NCBI RefSeq assembly: GCF_001006005.1
Contig: NZ_CP011254.1
Span: 2,170,001 to 2,234,000, forward strand
Direction: 5' to 3'
Source of the DNA: Serratia fonticola
GTDB lineage: Bacteria > Pseudomonadota > Gammaproteobacteria > Enterobacterales > Enterobacteriaceae
DNA: 64,000 bases
Shown: positions 1 through 6,794 of the stretch, one piece after another
How the letters are laid out: each line of letters starts with the position of its first letter
Position numbering within the stretch: the first letter of the stretch is position 1
Program-made: the position numbers and the translations under genes
The notes under the pieces: model-generated
Told to the model about the DNA's origin: nothing
What the model saw: the letters and a program-made list of their open reading frames with translations, nothing else
Databases searched by the model: none

Positions 1-821
1 TCTGCGGGCTCAGTGGAGACGGTGATCTCCGCTGGTTTGGTGACCGACGTTTTTTCCTGCGGCCCGGTGGTGACCAGCTTACTTTTCACTGCGGCCTGCA
101 TAGCCTGGGTCAGCTCTACCGGCACCGTGAGTTTTTGCGCCCAAGGTCCGCCAAGGCCTGGTGCGGTATACCATTGATTGGCAAAGTAGATATACAGCGT
201 GCCGTCTTTTTTCAGCAGCAATGAGCGGGTATTGATGGCGCGTTCCACACCCGATTGCCCGCTAGCCTGCCAGGCGGGTTGCCCATCAAGTAACACCAGC
301 GCGGCGGGTTGGAAAGCGAACAGGATTTTTGGCGGAGCGTTGTTTACCTTCACGCCCTGTTGTGGGGCCTGATCCTGAATGGCCAGATCGGACTCCAGTT
401 GGTCTAGACTGACCAGCAAGGTTTTTGCCGGAAGTTGTCGCAATAGGTCCAGATAATGCTGTTGATTGGCGCTATCTGTCGGGAAGTTCACCTTTTCAAC
501 TTTGAGATTATCCAGCGTGACCTGCCGCTGTTCCTTGTCGGTGCTAGTGCGGGCGCTGAACCAGGCGACGCCGTAGCTGATTTTGTCCTGTTTTTTACCT
601 TTGGCATCGGTCAGGGTGCCGGTTTTCACCGCGACCACCATGCGGCCTTTCAGCAGGTTATCTTGCCAACTGTCGAGCTGCGGCTGGTGCAGCTCCATGG
701 AGGTGCCGGAAAGGGTCACTCTGTGTGGCCAGGGAGCAACCGCTTCGGCCGCCCATAACGCTGTGCTGGCTAACAGCGCCAGGAGAAGGAACCATTGATA
801 ACAACCACGCAGTGTTCGCAT
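1..821 (-). CDS. Exported protein of unknown function, 3' end outside window
   Basis: An open frame reads leftward from an ATG at 821-819 to the window edge without a stop, giving at least 273 residues. The N-terminus looks like a signal peptide: Arg residues at 2 and 5, then a hydrophobic stretch (about residues 10-23) ending in Ala residues near 24-27. The rest is soluble-looking, with a Trp-Tyr...Gly-Pro-Trp motif at residues 217-227 (N-Q-W-Y-T-A-P-G-L-G-G-P-W). That motif faintly recalls repeats in large exported proteins annotated as carbohydrate-binding family V/XII, but this is a weak resemblance and I assign no function. It is convergent with nothing visible and lies downstream of metR on the same strand. 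The start is supported only by the signal peptide; no strong ribosome site is obvious. Confidence 0.7.
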   Translation of the reverse strand, partial: MRTLRGCYQWFLLLALLASTALWAAEAVAPWPHRVTLSGTSMELHQPQLDSWQDNLLKGRMVVAVKTGTLTDAKGKKQDKISYGVAWFSARTSTDKEQRQVTLDNLKVEKVNFPTDSANQQHYLDLLRQLPAKTLLVSLDQLESDLAIQDQAPQQGVKVNNAPPKILFAFQPAALVLLDGQPAWQASGQSGVERAINTRSLLLKKDGTLYIYFANQWYTAPGLGGPWAQKLTVPVELTQAMQAAVKSKLVTTGPQEKTSVTKPAEITVSTEPA

Positions 822-947
822 AAGCGCCTCGGAAAAGCCGATAATTTCTAGGGGGGAATTGTTCCCGATGAAATTACTGTAACCGCTTTTGCCGAATTTG
901 CATGGTGCAGAGTGTGTGTAAAATTAGACTCCCCGTCCGCCAATCAG

Positions 948-1898
948 TTAACTCAAGGACGTTAAGGATTTGGCCCCTGCAATATTGGCGCTGGGCCTGG
1001 CGGCATCACGCACAAACGGCAGGTGATCGCAGGCGTGCTGACGTGCCGAACGGATAAAGGCTTCGGTGACAGTCTGGCGCTGCTCGCCATCGCGGGTGGC
1101 GGCATATAACCGGCTCCACAGGCCATCCCCAAGCGTCTTGGTGACGACCAGCCCCTGGCGTTCAAAACTCTCCACCACCCAGTGCGGTAACGCGGCGATC
1201 CCCATCCGGGCTGACACCATTTGAATCAATAAAAGCGTGTTATCGACGTTTTTCAGCGCCGGGCTGACGCCTGCCGGTTGCAGGAAATGACGCCAGATAT
1301 CCAGCCGTTGGCGCTGCACCGGGTAGATCATCAGCACTTCATCGCTCAGGTCTGCCGGTTCAATGTGCGGCTTATTGGCCAACGGGTGATCGGGGGCCAG
1401 GATCAGCCGGACTTCAAAGTCGAACATCGGCGAGTAGTGCAGCCCGCTGCGCGGCAGGATGTCTGAGGTCAGCACCAGATCCAGTTCTCCTTGCTGCAAG
1501 GCCGGTTGCGGATCGAACGTCACGCCGGATTTGAAATCCATCACCACCTGCGGGAAATAGGAGCGGAAGTTGTCCAACGCCGGCGTTAGCCACTGAATAC
1601 AGCTGTGGCATTCGATGGCGATGCGCAGCGTGGTTTGATGCGGTTCGTGGCAGGCCTGCAGTGCCTGCTGGATCTGCGGCAATACCTGCTCTGCCAGCTG
1701 TAGCAGGATCTCCCCCTGAGCGGTAAAGCGCAGCGGCTGGCTTTTACGAACAAACAGCTTAAAGCCCAGACGCTGTTCCAGATCGCTGAACTGATGCGAA
1801 AGGGCAGACTGTGTCTGATGAAGCTGTGCGGCAGCGGCGGCCAGGGAGCCGGTATTACGCAGAGCCTGTAGGGTCCGTAAGTGTTTCAGTTCGATCAT
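948..1898 (-). CDS. metR: LysR-type methionine regulator MetR
   Basis: A 316-residue LysR-family transcription factor, one residue shorter than E. coli MetR. The N-terminal winged helix-turn-helix covers about residues 1-60 (recognition region near 18-37, including S-A-L-S-H-Q), followed by an effector-binding domain that in MetR senses homocysteine. It is transcribed divergently from metE, the classic arrangement in which MetR bound between the genes activates metE. The start at 1898 is preceded on its own strand by AGGACTCTC, a reasonable ribosome site. An inverted repeat TTCAC-N7-GTGAA (1907-1923) lies immediately upstream. The identification is firm from sequence and synteny with metE. 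Confidence 0.96.
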   Translation of the reverse strand: MIELKHLRTLQALRNTGSLAAAAAQLHQTQSALSHQFSDLEQRLGFKLFVRKSQPLRFTAQGEILLQLAEQVLPQIQQALQACHEPHQTTLRIAIECHSCIQWLTPALDNFRSYFPQVVMDFKSGVTFDPQPALQQGELDLVLTSDILPRSGLHYSPMFDFEVRLILAPDHPLANKPHIEPADLSDEVLMIYPVQRQRLDIWRHFLQPAGVSPALKNVDNTLLLIQMVSARMGIAALPHWVVESFERQGLVVTKTLGDGLWSRLYAATRDGEQRQTVTEAFIRSARQHACDHLPFVRDAARPSANIAGAKSLTSLS

Positions 1899-1906
1899 GA
1901 GAGTCC

Positions 1907-1923
1907 TTCACAGTGACAGTGAA
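1907..1923. promoter_or_regulatory. Inverted repeat in metR-metE control region
   Basis: A perfect TTCAC-N7-GTGAA inverted repeat lies 9 bp upstream of the metR start. MetR sites are usually written TGAA-N5-TTCA, so this is the same half-site in the opposite orientation. It may be a LysR-type binding site or a leader hairpin of metR mRNA. I see the repeat directly; its function is inferred. Confidence 0.35.
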
Positions 1924-1962
1924 AATATTGCGCTTGTGGATCATACAGTACCTGCGGATTAT

Positions 1963-1986
1963 GGATGTGTAAACATCTGGACGGCT
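1963..1986. promoter_or_regulatory. Tandem MET boxes (MetJ operator) upstream of metE
   Basis: Three adjacent 8-mers resemble the MetJ consensus AGACGTCT: GGATGTGT (5 of 8), AAACATCT (6 of 8) and GGACGGCT (6 of 8), in register from 1963 to 1986. MetJ with S-adenosylmethionine binds tandem boxes cooperatively, and the cluster sits just before the metE ribosome site, where repression would block metE transcription. Assigned by consensus and position. Confidence 0.6.
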
Positions 1987-2003
1987 AAATGGGAAATATG
2001 ACG

Positions 2004-4280
2004 ATGACAATTCTAAATCACACACTGGGTTTTCCACGCGTTGGTCTGCGTCGTGAACTGAAAAAAGCGCAGGAAAGTTACTGGGCAGGTAATTCAACAC
2101 AGGAAGAGCTGTTGGCGGTTGGCCGCGAGCTGCGCGCTCGCCACTGGCAACAACAACAGCAGGCCGGGGTGGATTTGGTGCCGGTTGGCGATTTCGCCTG
2201 GTACGATCACGTGCTGACCACCAGCCTGCTGCTGGGCAACGTCCCGGCGCGTCACCAAAATAAAGATGGCTCGATCGATCTCGATACCCTGTTCCGTATT
2301 GGCCGTGGCCGCGCACCGACCGGTGAACCTGCGGCGGCGGCGGAAATGACCAAATGGTTTAACACCAACTATCACTACATGGTGCCTGAGTTTACTAAAG
2401 GCCAGCAGTTCAAACTGGGCTGGACCCAACTGCTGGATGAAGTTGACGAAGCGTTGGCGCTGGGCCACAAAATCAAGCCGGTGCTGTTGGGCCCGGTAAC
2501 CTATCTGTGGCTGGGCAAGGTGAAGGGTGAGCAGTTCGACCGCCTGTCGCTGCTGAACGATATCCTGCCGGTCTACCAGCAAGTGCTGGCGGAGCTGGCC
2601 AAACGCGGCATCGAGTGGGTACAGATCGACGAACCTGCGCTGGTGCTGGAACTGCCTAAGGCCTGGTTGGAGGCCTTTAAACCGGCTTATACCGCGCTGC
2701 AAGGCCAGGTCAAACTGCTGTTGACCACCTATTTCGACAGCATTGGCCATAACCTCGACACCATCCGTGAACTGCCGGTACAGGGTCTACATGTGGATCT
2801 GGTCGCAGGCAAAGATGATGCCGCTGTCCTGAACAACGCATTGCCGAAAGAGTGGGTGCTGTCGCTGGGGGTGATCAATGGCCGTAACGTCTGGCGTGCC
2901 GATGTGAGCAGCTGGTTTGAACGCTTGCAACCGCTGGTAGGGAGCCGCCCACTGTGGATTGGCACCTCGTGCTCGCTGCTGCACAGCCCGATCGATCTGA
3001 GCGTGGAAAGCCGCCTGGACGAAGAAGTGAAAAGCTGGTTCGCCTTTGCACTGCAAAAATGTGCCGAGCTGGCGTTGTTGAGCTCAGCTCTGAATGCGCC
3101 AGGGGCAGATAAACAAGCCAAACTTGATGCCTACAGCGCACCAATCCGCGCCCGTCGCCAATCCAGCCGTGTGCATAATGCGCAGGTTGAGCAACGCCTG
3201 GCGGCCATCACTGCCAAAGACAGCGAACGTCAGCGCCCTTATGAACAACGTGCCCAGGCTCAGCGCGATCGCTTCAACCTGCCTGCCTGGCCAACGACCA
3301 CCATCGGATCCTTCCCGCAGACCACCGAAATTCGCGGCCTGCGCCTGGACTTCAAGCAGGGCCGCCTGGATGGGAGCAACTACCGCACCAGCATCGGCGA
3401 ACATATCAAGCAGGCCATCGCTGAGCAGGAACGCCTGGGGCTGGACGTGCTGGTGCACGGCGAAGCCGAGCGCAACGACATGGTGGAATACTTCGGCGAA
3501 AACCTGGACGGCTTCGTGTTCACCCAAAACGGTTGGGTACAGAGCTACGGTTCCCGCTGCGTGAAACCACCGGTGATTATTGGCGATATCAGCCGCCCGG
3601 AAGCCATCACCGTAGAGTGGGCCAAATTTGCCCAGTCGCTGACCGACAAGCCGGTAAAAGGCATGTTGACCGGCCCGGTGACCATTCTTTGCTGGTCCTT
3701 CCCACGTGAAGATGTGACCCGTGAAGTGATCGCCAAGCAGATTGCGTTGGCACTGCGTGACGAAGTGGAAGACTTGGAGAAGGCCGGTATCGGTATCATC
3801 CAGATCGACGAGCCTGCACTGCGCGAAGGCCTGCCGCTGCGCCAGTCCGATTGGGCTGCGTACCTCGACTGGGCGGTGGATGCCTTCAAACTGAACGCCG
3901 CCGTGGCGCAGGACGATACCCAGATCCACACCCACATGTGTTATTGCGAGTTCAACGACATCATGGATTCTATCGCGGCGCTGGATGCTGACGTGATCAC
4001 CATCGAAACCTCACGTTCCGATATGGATCTGCTGGAAGCGTTCAAAGAGTTCGACTATCCAAACGAAATTGGGCCGGGCGTTTACGACATCCACTCGCCG
4101 AACGTGCCAAGCGTAGAATGGATCGAAGCGCTGCTGCGTAAAGCGGCACAGAATATCCCGGCAGAACGCCTGTGGGTGAACCCGGACTGCGGCCTGAAAA
4201 CCCGTGGCTGGCCAGAAACCCGCCAATCGTTGGCCAACATGGTGTTAGCGGCTCAGCGCCTGCGCGACCAGGTTGTCTGA
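2004..4280 (+). CDS. metE: Cobalamin-independent methionine synthase MetE
   Basis: Transfers the methyl group of 5-methyltetrahydropteroyl-triglutamate to homocysteine, the last step of methionine synthesis, without vitamin B12. The 758-residue protein (E. coli 753) begins [14 protein letters not shown]. The C-terminal half carries the zinc ligands in H-M-C-Y-C-E-F and in N-P-D-C-G-L near the end. Upstream in-frame ATGs exist at 1989 and 1998, but GGGAAA at 1991-1996 is correctly spaced for 2004 and the family starts there. It is divergent from metR and downstream of MET boxes, so it is probably activated by MetR and repressed by MetJ. A strong terminator follows. Confidence 0.97.
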   Translation: MTILNHTLGFPRVGLRRELKKAQESYWAGNSTQEELLAVGRELRARHWQQQQQAGVDLVPVGDFAWYDHVLTTSLLLGNVPARHQNKDGSIDLDTLFRIGRGRAPTGEPAAAAEMTKWFNTNYHYMVPEFTKGQQFKLGWTQLLDEVDEALALGHKIKPVLLGPVTYLWLGKVKGEQFDRLSLLNDILPVYQQVLAELAKRGIEWVQIDEPALVLELPKAWLEAFKPAYTALQGQVKLLLTTYFDSIGHNLDTIRELPVQGLHVDLVAGKDDAAVLNNALPKEWVLSLGVINGRNVWRADVSSWFERLQPLVGSRPLWIGTSCSLLHSPIDLSVESRLDEEVKSWFAFALQKCAELALLSSALNAPGADKQAKLDAYSAPIRARRQSSRVHNAQVEQRLAAITAKDSERQRPYEQRAQAQRDRFNLPAWPTTTIGSFPQTTEIRGLRLDFKQGRLDGSNYRTSIGEHIKQAIAEQERLGLDVLVHGEAERNDMVEYFGENLDGFVFTQNGWVQSYGSRCVKPPVIIGDISRPEAITVEWAKFAQSLTDKPVKGMLTGPVTILCWSFPREDVTREVIAKQIALALRDEVEDLEKAGIGIIQIDEPALREGLPLRQSDWAAYLDWAVDAFKLNAAVAQDDTQIHTHMCYCEFNDIMDSIAALDADVITIETSRSDMDLLEAFKEFDYPNEIGPGVYDIHSPNVPSVEWIEALLRKAAQNIPAERLWVNPDCGLKTRGWPETRQSLANMVLAAQRLRDQVV

Positions 4281-4296
4281 TCCAAACACGTTTACC

Positions 4297-4318
4297 AAGG
4301 GCGCTTCGGCGCCCTTTT
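4297..4318 (+). terminator. Rho-independent terminator of metE
   Basis: AAGGGCGC and GCGCCCTT form an 8-bp stem around a TTCG tetraloop, followed by a T tract, 16 bp after the metE stop. Confidence 0.88.
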
Positions 4319-4400
4319 CTTGTTCTACTCCCGCGTTTTCCTCGCCGCTATTGGTTATTATCAAGTCTCGTTGTTCACTTGGTTTGAAGGATTATTCCCG

Positions 4401-5288
4401 ATGAAACACCCGCTGGTGGCCGTGTTGGCTCCGCTGCTCGATGATGGGCAGGGGATCCGGCAGGTTTATTTTGCCGGTAACCAACATCCGGCACCGGAGC
4501 TGGCTTATCAGGTAGGTTTTCCACGCCTTGAACTGGTGGTAGACGGGGAACAGGAAATGGAGTGGGAAGGCAGCCAGGGAACGCGGCAACAACAAATTTT
4601 GCTGCCGGGGGATGTGCTGTTTGTTCCGGCGCAAGGCTGGAACAGCCCGCACTGGCAGCAACCGACGACCACGCTCAGCCTGTTGTTTGGCAAGCAGCAA
4701 CTGGGCTATAGCCTGCTGGGTTGGGACGGGGAAAACACGCTGCCGCTGGGTAAGGATAACGTGGCGCGCCGTGGCCCGCGCGTGGGGTCATTCATGTTGC
4801 AGGCGCTTAACGAACTCTCCTGGCATCAGAGCGATCAGCCTACCGCACGTTTCCTGGTAAAGGGCTTGCTGAGCCATGCGCTCGATCTGTTTGGCACCTC
4901 GGTGAGAACCGCCTCGCGCAGCCAAGCGTTGTTTGATGCGGTGCGGGGCCACCTGGAGGAGCATTATCGCGAACCGCTCACCCGTGAGTCGGTGGCCCAG
5001 GCGTTTTATATCTCGCCCAACTACCTTTCTCATCTGTTCCAGAAGGCCGGTGGGGTTGGGTTTAACGAATATCTCAATCACGTGCGGCTGGAGCAGGCGA
5101 AGCACCTGCTCAAACGCTATGACATGAAGGTGAAAGAGGTGGCGCACGCCTGCGGATTTGTCGACAGTAACTATTTCTGCCGCCTGTTTCGCAAGAACAC
5201 CGAGCGTTCCCCGTCGGAGTATCGCGGCCAATACCACAGTGAGCTGTGCCCCTCACCCCAACCCTCTCCCACAGGGAGAGGGAGCTGA
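4401..5288 (+). CDS. yijO: AraC-family regulator, YijO-like
   Basis: A 295-residue AraC/XylS-type regulator: an N-terminal cupin-like sensing domain (about 1-170) and a C-terminal double helix-turn-helix (about 185-285) with the family signature ending in C-G-F-x-D-x-N-Y-F-C-R-L-F-R-K. The start at 4401 has GAAGGA (4386-4391) upstream; an in-frame extension to 4320 has no such support. In E. coli yijO adjoins frwD-pflC-pflD-frwB-frwC, as here, so it may control that locus, but the ligand is unknown. The last dozen or so residues (C-P-S-P-Q-P-S-P-T-G-R-G-S) are encoded by a dispersed intergenic repeat that also leads into the TGA stop, so the native C-terminus has been replaced or extended. 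Confidence 0.88.
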   Translation: MKHPLVAVLAPLLDDGQGIRQVYFAGNQHPAPELAYQVGFPRLELVVDGEQEMEWEGSQGTRQQQILLPGDVLFVPAQGWNSPHWQQPTTTLSLLFGKQQLGYSLLGWDGENTLPLGKDNVARRGPRVGSFMLQALNELSWHQSDQPTARFLVKGLLSHALDLFGTSVRTASRSQALFDAVRGHLEEHYREPLTRESVAQAFYISPNYLSHLFQKAGGVGFNEYLNHVRLEQAKHLLKRYDMKVKEVAHACGFVDSNYFCRLFRKNTERSPSEYRGQYHSELCPSPQPSPTGRGS

Positions 5289-5517
5289 TGGCCCTTGCTC
5301 TTTTGCAAGTAAAGAGGCCATAGCAGCAAACGCGATCGTCCCCTCATCCAAGGTGAATCACTAAAATTTCAGAGATACTCGATCGCCCCTCTCCATCCAA
5401 GGTGAGTCACTAAAATTTCAGAGATACTCGATCGTCCCTTCATCCAAGGTGAGTCACTGCAATTTCAAGCACTCTCGATCGGTTCCCTCTCCTTGGGGAG
5501 AGGGTTAGGGTGAGGGG
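5249..5517. repeat. Intergenic repeat element with CCCCTCACCC inverted ends, copy 1
   Basis: A 269-bp element bounded by CCCCTCACCCCAACCCTCTCCC on the left and its near inverted complement (GGGAGAGGGTTAGGGTGAGGGG form) on the right. Each end also contains its own small CCCTCTCC/GGAGAGGG palindrome. The left end overlaps the 3' end of the yijO-like gene. Related elements occur at 14187-14383 and 47137-47373. The interior carries three direct repeats. Confidence 0.75.
5345..5481. repeat. Three tandem 41-bp direct repeats
   Basis: Units beginning CATCCAAGGTGA and ending CTCGATCG start at 5345, 5394 and 5441 (periods 49 and 47 bp, separated by short pyrimidine spacers). Units 1 and 2 differ by one base; unit 3 has diverged in its centre. 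No coding sense is apparent. Confidence 0.85.
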
Positions 5518-5531
5518 GGCTAACACAGCAG

Positions 5532-5876
5532 TTAAACCACGCGGATATGCGTTTCCTGGGGTGATGCGGCGGCCTTGCGTACCGCACTGAGCGCCTTCTC
5601 CGGCGTACGCAGAAAGGTGTTTATGCCGATCTGCACGCAGCGGTGGTGCTCAAAACGCTCGCTTTCCGCCAGCAGGATGTCGCTGATCAACAGCACCACG
5701 TCGGCTTGCGCCAGATCGTCCGCCGTCAGCGAGTTTTCAATCCCCAGAGCACCCTGGGTTTCTACTTTGACCGGCCATTTCTCTTGCGCGCACAGTTTTT
5801 CCAGCCGCTCGGCAGCCATGTAGGTATGGGCGACCCCGCTGATACAGGCCGTTACCGCTACGAGTTTTATCGTCAT
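5532..5876 (-). CDS. frwD: PTS fructose-type enzyme IIB-like protein FrwD
   Basis: A 114-residue single-domain fructose-family IIB protein (E. coli FrwD 113). The loop T-A-C-I-S-G-V-A-H-T-Y-M-A-A contains Cys11, the expected phosphorylation site, close to the canonical C-P-T-G-x-A-H-T. It is cytoplasmic and would pass phosphate from a IIA domain (such as that of PtsA) to sugar entering through FrwC, or act as a regulator. It is the last gene of the leftward frwC-frwB-pflD-pflC-frwD series and follows pflC by about 20 bp. It is a paralogue of FrwB in the same operon; which one serves FrwC cannot be told from sequence. Confidence 0.88.
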   Translation of the reverse strand: MTIKLVAVTACISGVAHTYMAAERLEKLCAQEKWPVKVETQGALGIENSLTADDLAQADVVLLISDILLAESERFEHHRCVQIGINTFLRTPEKALSAVRKAAASPQETHIRVV

Positions 5877-5897
5877 ACCTGCCTCTCTATCTTCTGT

Positions 5898-6794
5898 TCA
5901 ACCGCCAATGATCACCCGGTAACCTGCCTGTTGCGCCATCGCCTGCAAGGGAGCGATCTGCTGCTCTGTTGGGGGCGCTACCCCGCGCATGGCATATTCG
6001 CGCCCCAGCAGGGTATATTTCGCCTCGCCATACTGATGAAAAGGCAACAGGTGGATCTCTTGTAGCCCAAAAGGTGCCAGGAATGCCAGCACCTGTGCCA
6101 TGTTCTCCGTGCTCAAAGTGTAGCCGGGTATTAACGGCAGACGCGGGGTCAGGTTAACTCCGCGCTGCACCAGCGCAGTAAAGTTTGCCAGTACCCGTGG
6201 CTGGTTGATGTTCAACTGATGTTTGGCGGAATCGGCATCCATGATTTTCAGATCGAACAGGATCTGATCGCAGTGTTCTGCCAGGGCCAGCACTTGGGCC
6301 TGTGAGGCATCTCCGGCCGTTTCGACGGCGGTATTGATGCCCAACGCCCGCAAGCGCTGCAACAGCTGGGTGGCAAACTCGGCCTGCATCAGCACTTCGC
6401 CCCCGGAAAGCGTTACCCCGCCGCCGGAGGTGCGATAAAACACCTCATCTTTCAGGATTTGCAGCAGCAGCGCCTCCAGCGTGATGTTTTGCCCGATCAG
6501 TTCCATCGCTCCGCTTGGGCATTCCTGTGCGTCGTTCAGGCAGGGCTGGCAGCGCAGGCATTTGGCCTCACGGCGTACGCGATGGATTTTGCCGGACATC
6601 GACTCCGGGTTGGCACACCAAGGGCAGCTATGTGGGCAGCCTTTGAAAAACACCACAGTGCGGATGCCGTGGCCGTCGTTCAGCGAATAACGCTGAATAT
6701 TGAAGATCCGGGCCATTGGCTCCGCGGGTGTCGCCCGGGAAAACCCGGGCGTGATCAGGTTACAGTTGATGCGCTGTACGGCGGATGATGTCAT
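5898..6794 (-). CDS. pflC: Glycyl-radical-enzyme activase PflC
   Basis: A 298-residue radical-SAM enzyme that would install the glycyl radical on PflD. The cluster motif C-P-H-S-C-P-W-C (CxxxCxxC) follows the typical N-terminal D-G-H-G-I-R-T-V-V-F-F-K-G. A second Cys-rich segment (C-L-R-C-Q-P-C, then E-C-P) fits the extra iron-sulfur cluster insert of this activase class. I use the ATG at 6794 (M-T-S-S-A), which matches E. coli PflC and overlaps the 3' end of pflD by 35 bp; an upstream in-frame ATG at 6845 lies deeper in pflD. The overlap implies translational coupling with its substrate enzyme. Confidence 0.93.
   Translation of the reverse strand: MTSSAVQRINCNLITPGFSRATPAEPMARIFNIQRYSLNDGHGIRTVVFFKGCPHSCPWCANPESMSGKIHRVRREAKCLRCQPCLNDAQECPSGAMELIGQNITLEALLLQILKDEVFYRTSGGGVTLSGGEVLMQAEFATQLLQRLRALGINTAVETAGDASQAQVLALAEHCDQILFDLKIMDADSAKHQLNINQPRVLANFTALVQRGVNLTPRLPLIPGYTLSTENMAQVLAFLAPFGLQEIHLLPFHQYGEAKYTLLGREYAMRGVAPPTEQQIAPLQAMAQQAGYRVIIGG

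Noticed and set aside
2094..3935. Long open frames antisense to metE (218 and 283 codons)
   Set aside because: They mirror the GC-rich codon bias of metE in the opposite strand and lie wholly inside a certain gene.
5345..5481. CRISPR-like array
   Set aside because: Three direct repeats of 41 bp have spacers of only 6-8 bp of similar sequence, no leader and no cas genes nearby.
5158..5517. Possible second small gene reading through the repeat after yijO
   Set aside because: The reading arises from the repeat itself; peptides such as P-H-P-N-P-L-P-Q-G-E-G are typical artefacts of this element.
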